A stretch of DNA of 64,000 nt from NCBI GenBank assembly GCA_934140155.1, contig CAKPBC010000001.1, positions 558,001-622,000 of the forward strand, read 5' to 3'. Source of the DNA: an uncultured Bacilli bacterium (GTDB lineage: Bacteria > Bacillota_I > Bacilli_A > RFN20 > CAG-826). The notes under the pieces are model-generated. The model saw only the letters and a program-made list of their open reading frames with translations. It had not been told where the DNA came from and searched no databases. The translations under genes were made by a program, and so were the position numbers. This document shows, one piece after another, positions 45,880 to 54,999 of the stretch. Numbering within the stretch: position 1 is the stretch's first letter; each line of letters starts with the position of its first letter.

Positions 45880-46758
45880 ATGGCAAAACCAATTATTGAA
45901 TTAATCAAAGTTTTAAGAGAACGTACTGGCGCAGGTATGATGGACTGCAAAAAGGCATTAGAAGAATGCGATTGCGACATCGATAAAGCTTGTGACTGGT
46001 TAAGAGAAAAAGGTATCGCTAAAGCAGCTAAAAAGGCAAGCCGTATTGCTGCTGAAGGTTTAACATTTGTTAAAGCATGTGATAAATGCGGAAAAGCAAT
46101 TATCATTGAAGTTAACTGTGAAACAGACTTCGTTTCTAAAAGTGATGCATTTAATGAATTAGTTCAAGAAACAGCTAGAGTTATTATGCACAATAATATT
46201 GCTACTGTTGAAGAAGCAAAAGAAAATGCAGAAATCAAAGATTTATTTACTAACGCCACTGTTAAAATTGGTGAAAAATTAGATTTACGTCGTTTTGAAA
46301 TTGTTGAAGCTTCAGAAGGACAAGCAATTGGTACTTACATCCACATGAAAGGTAAAATTTCTGTTTTAGTAGTTACTGATAAAGCTTGTGATGATGTTAA
46401 AGGTTTAGCAATGCACATTGCTGCGAATAACCCATTATATATCACAAAAGCTGATATCCCTGCTGATGTATTAGAACACGAAAAAGCCATTCAAATGGAA
46501 GCTGCTAAGACTGATGAAAAATTAGCTGGCAAACCAGAAGCAGTTGTTGCTAAAATTATCGAAGGTAAAGTTAACAAACAACTTTCTGAAACAACACTTT
46601 ATGAACAAGATTATTTATTAGAACCAGGAACTACAGTTGGTAAGTTCTTAAATAGTCGTGGTGTTAATGTTGTTAAATTCGTACGTTACATGGTTGGCGA
46701 AGGCATTGAAAAACGTAAAGATGACTTTGCTGCTGAAGTAATGAGCCAAATTAAATAA
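45880..46758 (+). CDS. tsf: Elongation factor Ts
   Basis: A 292-residue nucleotide-exchange factor for EF-Tu. The N-terminal UBA-like domain (KVLRERTGAGMMDCKKALEE, about 7-26) and the core signature (about 75-85, EVNCETDFVSKSD) are clear; the rest is the two-subdomain core. It is unusually rich in Cys in the first 70 residues (several CDK/CDI and CDKCGK motifs). It follows rpsB after two bases, the normal rpsB-tsf-pyrH-frr order. A terminator lies 10 bases downstream. Confidence 0.97.
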   Translation: MAKPIIELIKVLRERTGAGMMDCKKALEECDCDIDKACDWLREKGIAKAAKKASRIAAEGLTFVKACDKCGKAIIIEVNCETDFVSKSDAFNELVQETARVIMHNNIATVEEAKENAEIKDLFTNATVKIGEKLDLRRFEIVEASEGQAIGTYIHMKGKISVLVVTDKACDDVKGLAMHIAANNPLYITKADIPADVLEHEKAIQMEAAKTDEKLAGKPEAVVAKIIEGKVNKQLSETTLYEQDYLLEPGTTVGKFLNSRGVNVVKFVRYMVGEGIEKRKDDFAAEVMSQIK

Positions 46759-46767
46759 TTAAACTTT

Positions 46768-46800
46768 AAAGAACACTCCTTTTGAAGTGTTCTTTTCATA
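46768..46800 (+). terminator. Terminator after tsf
   Basis: AAAGAACACT (46768-46777) pairs with AGTGTTCTTT (46786-46795), then T's. Confidence 0.8.
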
Positions 46801-46815
46801 AACATTGGAGGTATT

Positions 46816-47538
46816 ATGAGTACATATAAACGTGTGTTATTAAAATTAAGCGGTGAAGCACTTGCTGATAAAAACAATAATATGATTCTAGAAAATTATA
46901 GTCTAGATCAAGTAGCGGCATCTATTAAATTAATGGTTGACAAAGGAATGGAAGTTGCAGTCGTCGTTGGCGCTGGTAATATTTGGAGAGGCAAACTTGC
47001 TAAACAAATTGGCATTGAAAGATCAACCGCTGACTATATGGGAATGCTTGGCACTATTATTAATGCTTTAGCGCTTCAAAGCGCTATTGAGAAGACTGGC
47101 ATTGGCTGTCGTGTCTTAAGCGCTTTAGAGATTAAAGCAGTCGCGGAAACTTATATACGTCGCCGCGCAATTAGACATTTAGAAAAAGGCCGTGTAGTTA
47201 TATTTGCTGGTGGTACAGGTAATCCATATTTTACTACTGATACATGTGCGACATTACGTGCTATGGAAATTGAAGCTGATGCTATCTTAATGGCTAAAAA
47301 TGGTGTTGATGGCGTTTATACTGCTGATCCTAAATTAGATAAAGACGCTCAATTTATTAAAACTATTACTTTTGATGAAATGTTAAAACGTGAATTAAGA
47401 GTTATGGATCCAACTGCAATTGCCCTACTTAAAGATAATCAAATTGAAATACGCGTTTTTGATATGAATGAACCTACAAATATTGAAAAATTAATTAATG
47501 GTGAAGACATCGGAACCACCATAATAAAAGGAGAATAA
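46816..47538 (+). CDS. pyrH: UMP kinase
   Basis: A 240-residue bacterial UMP kinase converting UMP to UDP. Conserved motifs are LLKLSGEALA (8-17), VVGAGNIWRG (about 50-59), an AGGTGNPYFTTDTCATLRA segment (about 133-151) and KNGVDGVYTADP near 170. TGGAGG lies upstream. Position between tsf and frr is the standard Bacillota order. Length is normal. Confidence 0.96.
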   Translation: MSTYKRVLLKLSGEALADKNNNMILENYSLDQVAASIKLMVDKGMEVAVVVGAGNIWRGKLAKQIGIERSTADYMGMLGTIINALALQSAIEKTGIGCRVLSALEIKAVAETYIRRRAIRHLEKGRVVIFAGGTGNPYFTTDTCATLRAMEIEADAILMAKNGVDGVYTADPKLDKDAQFIKTITFDEMLKRELRVMDPTAIALLKDNQIEIRVFDMNEPTNIEKLINGEDIGTTIIKGE

Positions 47539-47542
47539 AACA

Positions 47543-48091
47543 ATGGATGAAGAGTTAATCTTAGAATGTATTGAAGAAATGAATAATGCCCACGCTAATT
47601 TTGAAAAGTCATTAGCGACATTACGTGCTGGACGTGTTTCTCCAGCTGCTTTAGAAGAAGTAAAAGCTGATTATTATGGAGAAAAAACTCCTATTACTTA
47701 TATTGCTTCAATTACTAATATGCAATCAAATGTCTTAGTGGTAAAACCATTTGATCGTAATGATGTTAAATCCATCGTTGCCGCTATTAACGAAGCAAAT
47801 TTAGGTGTTAATCCAATTAATGATGGAGATTCTATTCGTTTAGTATTCCCAACTCTAACTGAAGATCGTCGTCGTGATTTAGTTAAAGTTGCTAAAAAAT
47901 ATGGCGAAGAAGCTAAAGTCGCAATTCGTAATATTCGTCGTGATTATAATGACAAAGTTAAAAAGGATAAGGAATTGCCAGAAGATTTAGCTAAAAAGCT
48001 TGAAAATGATATTCAAAAAGCAACTGATGAGGCTGTTAAAAATATTGATGCTTCTATAGCTAAAAAAGAAAAAGAAATAATGGAGATTTAA
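47543..48091 (+). CDS. frr: Ribosome recycling factor
   Basis: A 182-residue protein that splits post-termination ribosomes with EF-G. The ATLRAGRVSP segment (about 24-33), the NDGDSIRLVFPTLTEDRRRDLVKVAKKYGEEAKVAIRNIRRD region (about 92-133) and a helical C-terminus are the family hallmarks. It follows pyrH by four bases. In B. subtilis uppS comes next; here an accessory cassette of about 3.9 kb intervenes. Confidence 0.97.
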   Translation: MDEELILECIEEMNNAHANFEKSLATLRAGRVSPAALEEVKADYYGEKTPITYIASITNMQSNVLVVKPFDRNDVKSIVAAINEANLGVNPINDGDSIRLVFPTLTEDRRRDLVKVAKKYGEEAKVAIRNIRRDYNDKVKKDKELPEDLAKKLENDIQKATDEAVKNIDASIAKKEKEIMEI

Positions 48092-48121
48092 TTTTATTAG
48101 GTAATTTCATAATTTATAAAT

Positions 48122-48155
48122 ATTGGGGATTTGAAAAAAAGTCTCCAATTTTTTT
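48122..48155 (+). terminator. Terminator after frr
   Basis: ATTGGGGA (48122-48129) pairs with TCTCCAAT (48142-48149), with one G:T pair, followed by seven T's. It separates the cassette from frr. Confidence 0.8.
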
Positions 48156-48314
48156 ATGCTGTTTCATCTTGCTTTTAATGTTATACTTTAAATATCAACT
48201 AGTAGTGGAGTTTATTTTTTTGTTTTTTGAAATAAAAATATCAACTCTCGGAAGAGTATGTTAATGTTTTATGACTATTTGTTTTATAATTATGGCGTAG
48301 GAGGAAAAAACAAG

Positions 48315-50285
48315 ATGGAAACAATAGGAGATAGAATTAAAAAGAAAAGAAAAGAAGCCAAAATGACTCAGCTTGAACTTGCGAATAAGTTAAGCGTCAC
48401 TGATAGGGCTGTTAGTAAATGGGAACAAAATGAAGGAAACCCTGATATTAGTATCCTTCCTAAAATTGCAGAAATTTTCAATGTTACATTGGATTATTTA
48501 ATGACAGGTAGTGAGCCAAAAAAAGAAATTATTATAATGTCGAAATTAGAACTATGTGCAAAAAGCGATGATCCGACGATGATAAAATCTTTAACATCTG
48601 ATAGAGATGAAAACGGAAAGAATCTTTTGGATTATGTAAAAAAATATAATAGTAAAAAAGTTTTAAAAGCATTAATAGATAATCATAGTTACCAAAATTA
48701 TTATAATCGTCTTTTGCAGAGAGCATCTACAGTGTCTGCTACAAAGATGGCTATTGAAATAATGTTAACATGTATTCCAGTAGATAGAGAAAGAGAAGTA
48801 ATAGAAGAAGTTTTTCACTCAGAAATTAGAACTACTGACGATAAATTTATAGAGGCTTTAAAGTGTAACATAAATGACAGTATAGAAATTGCTGAAGGTT
48901 TAAAAAGTGTTTTTAAATTTTTAGTAGAAAATTATGATGGTTTATCAAAAAAGCAAAAAGAATACTATTTTAATCTGGCAGAAAACGAAGAAGAAAGTGG
49001 ACCTAATTGCTGGATTACAGCATATCCATATTTTGTTGAATACGCAATTTTAGAAAATAACGACGCATTATATGAAATGCTTATTTCACAAATCGAAAGA
49101 CACAATAAATGGGTCGAAACATCAAAAACTAGTATAAAAAAGCAACATAGAAATAGTGAATATGATTATTATCTGCAATTTTTTAAAGGTGTTAATTTAT
49201 ATTTGCTACCATCAACATTCAATTATTTAATTTCCAAAAAGAATTTTAGACTTGCATATAGAGTAAATGCACTTTTAAGAAATCCACATACAAAAAGAGA
49301 AATTGAACTTTTAGAAGTTGAAAATAATGATACTATTAACGAAAAAGAAAAAATAGAATTTCGTTGTATTGACTGTCATATGATAGTGTTAGAAGAAATA
49401 GAAAAATTAAAAGACTTAACATATATTAAAGAAATTTTAGATAATAACTATGTCAATTATTATGAAATGGTTTATAAATTATTAAAAACAAACAAAAAGG
49501 CTTTATTTAAGTTTTTTGTTGATAATAATTTAATTGAATTATCTGAACTTTTAATGAATGATAACGAGAAGAAATTATTAAATCAAAGCTGGGTGTATTT
49601 TAATTATCACGCAGGCGATGAATTGACATTAAAACAATCAATTATTATTACAAACGATTCAAAAAAAGCATCAAAAGACAAAAAATATGTTTATTATAGA
49701 GATTTTGAGTATAAACTAGCTGAACTAATTGATACTGATTTAGATTTTGAATCACAAAAAACAAGTGATAATGCGATCATTAAATATTTTGAAATGTTTA
49801 AAAATGATGTGTTTAATAAAATAAAAACAATAATAGATGCTGAAAACAAAGAAAAAGAAGAAAAGTTAGAAAAGGCGAGACTAACAAAAGAACTGACTCG
49901 TCCGTATTTTGAAAACCTTCTCTTAATGGGCAATGAAGATATGTTTATAGTTAAACTATGCTCGTTATTTGAGACTATATTGCGTTTTGATTATAAATGT
50001 GACCATGATAATATTTATGAAAATATGAAACAATTTTTTGATAAAGGCCCTAAAAGCCGTGATATTGATGATGGGTGGGGATATATGACATTAGATACTG
50101 AATACGAAGAACGCTATGTAAAACCATGGAATGAAAAAAAAGATTTAATGAATAAATTAAGACTTAAAAGAAATTCTATAGTTCATCCAGAAAGAAACGA
50201 ACACGCTGATTTGAGCGAAGAAGAGTTAAAAAAATGTTTAGACTTTGTCTTTGCTGCTAACGGAGGAAATATATTCAATGAATAA
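48315..50285 (+). CDS. HTH (XRE) protein with helical repeats and C-terminal HEPN-like domain
   Basis: A 656-residue protein. The ATG at 48315 follows GGAGG (48300-48304). The N-terminal Cro/cI helix-turn-helix (about 1-62; MTQLELANKLSVTDRAVSKWE) is followed by an MTGSEPKKEIIIMSKLELCAK junction and a long all-helical central part of ankyrin-like or TPR-like type (about 75-530). The last 130 residues end with LRLKRNSIVHPE, a HEPN-type R-x4-H motif (R619, H624), preceded by a helical bundle. HEPN domains are often RNases in toxin and defence systems. The family is widespread but uncharacterised as far as I know. Two following genes overlap or abut it. Confidence 0.7.
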   Translation: METIGDRIKKKRKEAKMTQLELANKLSVTDRAVSKWEQNEGNPDISILPKIAEIFNVTLDYLMTGSEPKKEIIIMSKLELCAKSDDPTMIKSLTSDRDENGKNLLDYVKKYNSKKVLKALIDNHSYQNYYNRLLQRASTVSATKMAIEIMLTCIPVDREREVIEEVFHSEIRTTDDKFIEALKCNINDSIEIAEGLKSVFKFLVENYDGLSKKQKEYYFNLAENEEESGPNCWITAYPYFVEYAILENNDALYEMLISQIERHNKWVETSKTSIKKQHRNSEYDYYLQFFKGVNLYLLPSTFNYLISKKNFRLAYRVNALLRNPHTKREIELLEVENNDTINEKEKIEFRCIDCHMIVLEEIEKLKDLTYIKEILDNNYVNYYEMVYKLLKTNKKALFKFFVDNNLIELSELLMNDNEKKLLNQSWVYFNYHAGDELTLKQSIIITNDSKKASKDKKYVYYRDFEYKLAELIDTDLDFESQKTSDNAIIKYFEMFKNDVFNKIKTIIDAENKEKEEKLEKARLTKELTRPYFENLLLMGNEDMFIVKLCSLFETILRFDYKCDHDNIYENMKQFFDKGPKSRDIDDGWGYMTLDTEYEERYVKPWNEKKDLMNKLRLKRNSIVHPERNEHADLSEEELKKCLDFVFAANGGNIFNE

Positions 50286-50940
50286 ATATCAATTAAATTT
50301 TTTAAAACAAATAATTGTTAGTGTAGATGGAACCGATGGTGTGGGTGATTACGAATTAGATAATGAAGGCAACCTTATCATTATACAAAATGAAAACTAT
50401 AACATCACAAGTTATACTTTAAAAATAAAAAATAAAGATATATCTTCTGTTTTTTATTATATTAATGACTGGAGCAAAGTAAATTCAAATGATGATGTAA
50501 TATCGGTTCCTATTGATTTCAATAATCCGACTAAAACAATTAAAATAGAATTTAAAAACGGGTTAGTTGATGACTTTGAGATAAATGTTTTGTTAAAAAG
50601 CGCAGATAAAGATGCATGGAATATAAAGCATTCAAGAGAAGTTAAAGAAGAAAGATTAAAAAATGTAGGGTTAGTTTTAAATAATGATGGTCATTTACAT
50701 ACTGTGATTTTTAAACCATGCTGTGATGAATATTTATATACAATTGTTAAATGGTATGCAATAGGATATTCAAAAGGAAATTATTATAATACAATAAGCA
50801 ATCATTTTTTAGAAGAACAAAAAATTCAAAATAGTTTTTATTCAAATATTGAATGTGCTTTTTATGTTGCTGCCGAAATAACTCAATTTGATAAAGATGG
50901 AAAAGAATTAATATCATCAACTATTGGGTTCAAAAGTTGA
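50278..50940 (+). CDS. Unknown protein of the HTH-HEPN cassette
   Basis: A 220-residue protein whose ATG overlaps the HTH-HEPN stop by 8 bases; its GGAGG at 50262-50266 lies inside the upstream coding sequence, so the two are translationally coupled. It is rich in Asn, Asp, Lys and Tyr, with alternating beta strands in the first 110 residues and a more helical middle (about 125-150). No signal peptide, membrane segment or recognised motif. It may bind to or restrain the HEPN partner, but this is speculation. Confidence 0.55.
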   Translation: MNKYQLNFLKQIIVSVDGTDGVGDYELDNEGNLIIIQNENYNITSYTLKIKNKDISSVFYYINDWSKVNSNDDVISVPIDFNNPTKTIKIEFKNGLVDDFEINVLLKSADKDAWNIKHSREVKEERLKNVGLVLNNDGHLHTVIFKPCCDEYLYTIVKWYAIGYSKGNYYNTISNHFLEEQKIQNSFYSNIECAFYVAAEITQFDKDGKELISSTIGFKS

Positions 50941-50965
50941 GTTTAGACTTGAGTAGGTGATAATT

Positions 50966-51940
50966 TTGAAATATTTATTTTTTGATATAGAATGCTCAAA
51001 TTGTTTTAAAAAAAGTCCAAAAATATGCGAATTTGGTTATGTGCTAACTGATGATAAGTTCCAAGTTATTAGAAAAGATGATATACCTATGTCGCCTGGA
51101 AGAAAATGTGCTGACAATAGATTTGACACAACAATTTATAAAAGAGATCCAAATTTTCAGTGGGCATATGATCTTGATTATTATTTTGAATGTCCAGAAT
51201 TTCTTCAATATTATGAATTTATAAAACAATTGTTTAAAAAAGAAGATGTTTTAATATTTGGATATTCAGTCGAAAATGATGTTAGATATCTAGATAATGC
51301 TTTTAAAAGATATAAATTAAATCCAATTGAATATAAAATATATGACATCCAAAAAATGATGAAATATTATTCTGAAAAGAAAGAAAAAATTATGGGATTA
51401 GAGAATGCATTTAAAAAGCTTTGTTCTATTGATGAGTTTATAAAATTACAACCGCATTTATCTAGAGATGACGCTATTATGGCAATGAGAGTTTTACAAA
51501 AAATGTGTGAAAATCTTAATGTTACCCCAATAGAAATGATAGAACTTTGTGATAAATGTAAATATGATTCCGCAGAGTATTTGACTGAATATTATAATAG
51601 ACGAAAAGAAAAAGAGATTCTCGAATGTCGAAAATCATCAGGACTAGTAATATGGGAAGAGTTTTACAAAAGTGAAATATCATTTTTAGAAAACGAAAAT
51701 TCAATTGGAAAAATAGTTACTATTAGTGGCAAAATAAAAGAAAATATAAATGCTTTAAATGAAGTAATTGATATAATTAAAGAAAAAAATTTTGTTGCTT
51801 TTGATAAGATTGGTGGATCGGATTATTTAATAACATTGGATGAAGAAGATACAACCAGAATTAAAAAAGTGTTAAAGTATCCATATTCAGGAAAAGTAAT
51901 TAGTATTCAAGAATTTAAAAATTTAGAGATAAAAATTTGA
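50966..51940 (+). CDS. DEDDh 3'-5' exonuclease-like protein
   Basis: A 324-residue protein. I chose TTG 50966 because AGGTGA ends 5 bases before it; GTG at 50957 overlaps that site. Residues 1-185 form an RNase T/DnaQ-like domain: FFDIECS (Exo I, Asp and Glu), FGYSVENDVRYLDNAF (Exo II), and HLSRDDA (Exo III, HxxxxD). This is the DEDDh type. The C-terminal part (about 190-324) is helical then beta and looks BRCT-like in places (IGKIVTISGKIKE), not certain. Cassette position 25 bases after the unknown gene implies joint function. Confidence 0.75.
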   Translation: MKYLFFDIECSNCFKKSPKICEFGYVLTDDKFQVIRKDDIPMSPGRKCADNRFDTTIYKRDPNFQWAYDLDYYFECPEFLQYYEFIKQLFKKEDVLIFGYSVENDVRYLDNAFKRYKLNPIEYKIYDIQKMMKYYSEKKEKIMGLENAFKKLCSIDEFIKLQPHLSRDDAIMAMRVLQKMCENLNVTPIEMIELCDKCKYDSAEYLTEYYNRRKEKEILECRKSSGLVIWEEFYKSEISFLENENSIGKIVTISGKIKENINALNEVIDIIKEKNFVAFDKIGGSDYLITLDEEDTTRIKKVLKYPYSGKVISIQEFKNLEIKI

Positions 51941-51983
51941 TAAGTATTACTATATTTAAATTTCGTTATTAAGCTTAAAAAAT

Positions 51984-52028
51984 AAAAAAGTTCGTTCCGT
52001 GAAATATCAATCGGTTCGAACTTTTTTT
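51984..52028 (+). terminator. Terminator at the end of the HTH-HEPN cassette
   Basis: AAAAAAGTTCG (to 51994) pairs with CGAACTTTTTT (from 52017), with inner CCG/CGG pairing, followed by T's. Confidence 0.85.
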
Positions 52029-52146
52029 ATTACTTTGCTAGTAATTGCCATTTATTTTTATTAAAATATATCAAAAAAGCAAAAAAGTTGCTATTTATAT
52101 TACTACACTATGTGTATAATATAAATAAAGTTAGGTGGTGGCGTAG

Positions 52147-52875
52147 TTGAAAAAAGAATTTGTACTTCAAAAAAAATTGGACCACATCGCCTTCATTATG
52201 GATGGGAATGGCCGTTGGGCTAAAAAAAGATTACTTCCTAGACATTTAGGCCATAAAGAAGGTTGTAAAAGAGTTATAGAAATTGTTCGCGCTTGTTGTG
52301 ATTTAAATATTTATTGCGTAAGTCTATACGCTTTTTCTACAGAAAACTGGAAAAGGCCACAAGATGAAATTGACCATCTTTTTTACTATTTAGATGATTT
52401 CTTTAATAATAATATTGAAGAATTTATTGAAAAAGGTGTTAGAGTTCATTTAATGGGCGATATTAATCGTTTACCATTACATACCCAAGAAACAATAAAA
52501 CGCTCGATGAATATGACAAAAGATTTAAACAAACATGTTTTTAATGTTTGTTTAAATTATGGTGGAAAAGATGAAATTGTTCGAGCCGCAATAAGTCTTG
52601 CTAAAGACGTTAAAGATAATAAAGTTGATATTTCTCAAATTGATGAAACAATATTTGAAAACCATATGATGTGTCATGGTTTACCTCCAGTAGACTTAAT
52701 GATTAGAACATCAGGTGAACAAAGAATATCAAATTATATGTTATGGGAATTAGCGTATGCTGAAATGATATTTCCTACTACACCTTGGCCAAGTTTTACC
52801 AAGGATGAACTTATTAAATGCTTAGAGATTTATCAAAAAAGAGATAGAAGATTTGGAGGGCTAAAGAATGAATAA
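52147..52875 (+). CDS. uppS: Undecaprenyl (isoprenyl) diphosphate synthase
   Basis: A 242-residue cis-prenyltransferase that makes the undecaprenyl carrier for cell wall synthesis. A TTG start at 52147 with AGGTGG at 52133-52138. Catalytic and substrate motifs: HIAFIMDGNGRWAKKR (Asp about 20), HKEGCKR, SLYAFSTENWKRP, and DLMIRTSGEQRISNYMLWELAYAEM. Standard length. It is the first gene of the uppS-cdsA-dxr-rseP-polC unit and overlaps cdsA by 8 bases. Confidence 0.96.
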   Translation: MKKEFVLQKKLDHIAFIMDGNGRWAKKRLLPRHLGHKEGCKRVIEIVRACCDLNIYCVSLYAFSTENWKRPQDEIDHLFYYLDDFFNNNIEEFIEKGVRVHLMGDINRLPLHTQETIKRSMNMTKDLNKHVFNVCLNYGGKDEIVRAAISLAKDVKDNKVDISQIDETIFENHMMCHGLPPVDLMIRTSGEQRISNYMLWELAYAEMIFPTTPWPSFTKDELIKCLEIYQKRDRRFGGLKNE

Positions 52876-53842
52876 ATTGTCCACTGATGCAAAGAAGTCA
52901 ATGAATGATCGTATTGTTACTGCTTTAATATTAGTATTAGTTTGTGCTCCATGTTTATTTATAGGTGGATGGTTTTTCGCTATTTTAGTATTTGTAGCAA
53001 CATTTTTTGCTTGCCATGAATTTATTAATGCCACCAAAAATAAATCTTATAGTTTATTCTTACATATTTTTGTACATGTAGTAACATATTCTTTTATTTT
53101 CTGGACATTAATTAAAAACAATTTAATTGACTTTGGTTGGGAAATAGAAAATTGGTCTTTTGTTAATGCATTTAATGCTGATAAATCCATAAATGTTTCG
53201 GTTATTGGTATTGCTGTAGGTTTTTTAGTGTTATTTTTCTTAACGCTTAATCATGAAAAATTTAATGTTTCAGATGCTACATATTTATGTACGATGATGG
53301 TGTTTATGGGATTAGCGATTCAATCGTTCCTTTATTTACGATTCCGCCCTGCTTGTGGAGTGGAACCAGGGTTCTTTGATATCGAAAATTCAACATTACT
53401 AGTTTATGTTATTTTAGGAACTTTCTTATCTGATGCTGGTGCATATTTCTTTGGAATATTATTTGGAAGAAATAAAATGAATGAAAGAATATCTCCTAAA
53501 AAGACTTGGGAAGGATTCGTTGGAGGAGTTATAACTTCCACTATATTAAGTTTCTTATTTGCTTTCTTATTAGCGTATTATAAGCATCCAATTTTAAAGG
53601 ATATTTTTGATTATGAACATTGGTATAATATTTTAATTGTTTCACTTATTATGCCATTAACCGCTAATTTGGGAGATTTCATTTTCTCATCTATTAAACG
53701 TAACTACCAAGTTAAAGATTTTGGTACCTTATTAAAAGGACATGGTGGAGTTCTTGATCGTATCGACTCATTACTTGTTACATCTTTAGTTGTAACAATT
53801 ATTGTTATTTTTATGGGCCATGGATGGAGTTTCTTATTATGA
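52868..53842 (+). CDS. cdsA: Phosphatidate cytidylyltransferase
   Basis: A 324-residue membrane enzyme that makes CDP-diacylglycerol from phosphatidic acid and CTP. Around eight helices; the C-terminal family signature is SDAGAYFFGILFGRNKMNERISPKKTWEGFVGG followed by NLGDFIFSSIKRNYQVKDFGTLLKGHGGVLDRIDSL, which includes the conserved catalytic Asp and Lys. It overlaps uppS and dxr (ATGA overlap), so all three are translationally coupled. Usual order in Bacillota. Confidence 0.95.
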   Translation: MNKLSTDAKKSMNDRIVTALILVLVCAPCLFIGGWFFAILVFVATFFACHEFINATKNKSYSLFLHIFVHVVTYSFIFWTLIKNNLIDFGWEIENWSFVNAFNADKSINVSVIGIAVGFLVLFFLTLNHEKFNVSDATYLCTMMVFMGLAIQSFLYLRFRPACGVEPGFFDIENSTLLVYVILGTFLSDAGAYFFGILFGRNKMNERISPKKTWEGFVGGVITSTILSFLFAFLLAYYKHPILKDIFDYEHWYNILIVSLIMPLTANLGDFIFSSIKRNYQVKDFGTLLKGHGGVLDRIDSLLVTSLVVTIIVIFMGHGWSFLL

Positions 53843-54999
53843 GAAAAATAATTTTATTAGGGGCTTCAGGTTCTATTGGGAGCCAAACTATTGATATTAT
53901 TAAAAAGCATCGTAAAACTTTTGATTTAGTAGGTTTTAGTGTCGGAAATAGAGTAGAAGTTATTGATGGCATTTTACGTGAATTTAAAAATGTTAAATAT
54001 GTTGTAATTAAAGAAAAAACAAACATGGAACAATTTAAAAATCGTTATCCACATATTAAGTTTAATTATGGCGATGATGGCTTAACAAAAATCATTGAAG
54101 AAGTTAAATGCGATATGGTTGTTAATGCTTTAGTGGGATTTGTTGGTTTTTTACCAACTATTAAAACATTAGAATTAGGAATTGATTTAGCGCTTGCTAA
54201 TAAAGAGTCTTTAGTAGTTGGTGGCAAATTAGTTAATGATTTAATTAAAAAACATCATAGTCATTTATATCCAATCGATAGCGAGCATGTAGCTTTGGCT
54301 AAATGCTTAAAAGCAGATAAAAAAGTTGATCGATTAATTATTACGGCATCAGGTGGAGCGTTTAGAGATTTTAATCGTGAGCAATTAAAAGATGTCACAG
54401 TTGAGATGGCTTTAAAACATCCATCATGGCAGATGGGAAATAAAATTACTATTGATTGCGCAACAATGATGAATAAAGGATTTGAAATTATTGAAGCATA
54501 TTATTTATTTAACTTTCCATTAGATAAAATTGATGTTTTACTTCATGATGAATCGCACATTCATTCTCTAGTGGAATTTGATGATGGTTCATATATTGCC
54601 GATATTGGTCCAGCAGATATGCGTGTACCAATAAGCTACGCTTTATTTAAAATGAAACGTGTTAAAAATGATTTTAAACGTTTACCAATTGAAGAATTTG
54701 GAACATTCCATTTTCGCAAGTTTGATCCCAATAGATATCCTTGTGTAGGATACGCTCGTGAGGCTTTAACAATTGGAGGAACAATGCCAGCGGTAGTTAA
54801 TGCAGCGAATGAAGAAGCAGTATATGCTTTCTTAAATAAAGAGATTTCGTTCTTATCAATCGAAAAAATTATAAAAAATGTTATGCAAGAGCATAATGTT
54901 ATAAAGAGTCCAACTTTGTCGGACTTGCTTATGGCAAATGATTGGGCACGTGAGCAAGCAAAAAAATTGATAAAAAAGGAGCATGATTTATGTATTTAG
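53839..54999 (+). CDS. dxr: 1-deoxy-D-xylulose-5-phosphate reductoisomerase
   Basis: A 386-residue enzyme of the MEP isoprenoid pathway: converts DXP to MEP with NADPH. The start at 53839 overlaps the cdsA stop (ATGA). The N-terminal nucleotide-binding motif is LLGASGSIGSQT (5-16). The metal/substrate motifs are LALANKESLVVGG, PIDSEHVAL and ITASGGAFRD, with the C-terminal NAANEEAV helix. It feeds the uppS product pathway encoded upstream. Confidence 0.96.
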   Translation: MRKIILLGASGSIGSQTIDIIKKHRKTFDLVGFSVGNRVEVIDGILREFKNVKYVVIKEKTNMEQFKNRYPHIKFNYGDDGLTKIIEEVKCDMVVNALVGFVGFLPTIKTLELGIDLALANKESLVVGGKLVNDLIKKHHSHLYPIDSEHVALAKCLKADKKVDRLIITASGGAFRDFNREQLKDVTVEMALKHPSWQMGNKITIDCATMMNKGFEIIEAYYLFNFPLDKIDVLLHDESHIHSLVEFDDGSYIADIGPADMRVPISYALFKMKRVKNDFKRLPIEEFGTFHFRKFDPNRYPCVGYAREALTIGGTMPAVVNAANEEAVYAFLNKEISFLSIEKIIKNVMQEHNVIKSPTLSDLLMANDWAREQAKKLIKKEHDLCI

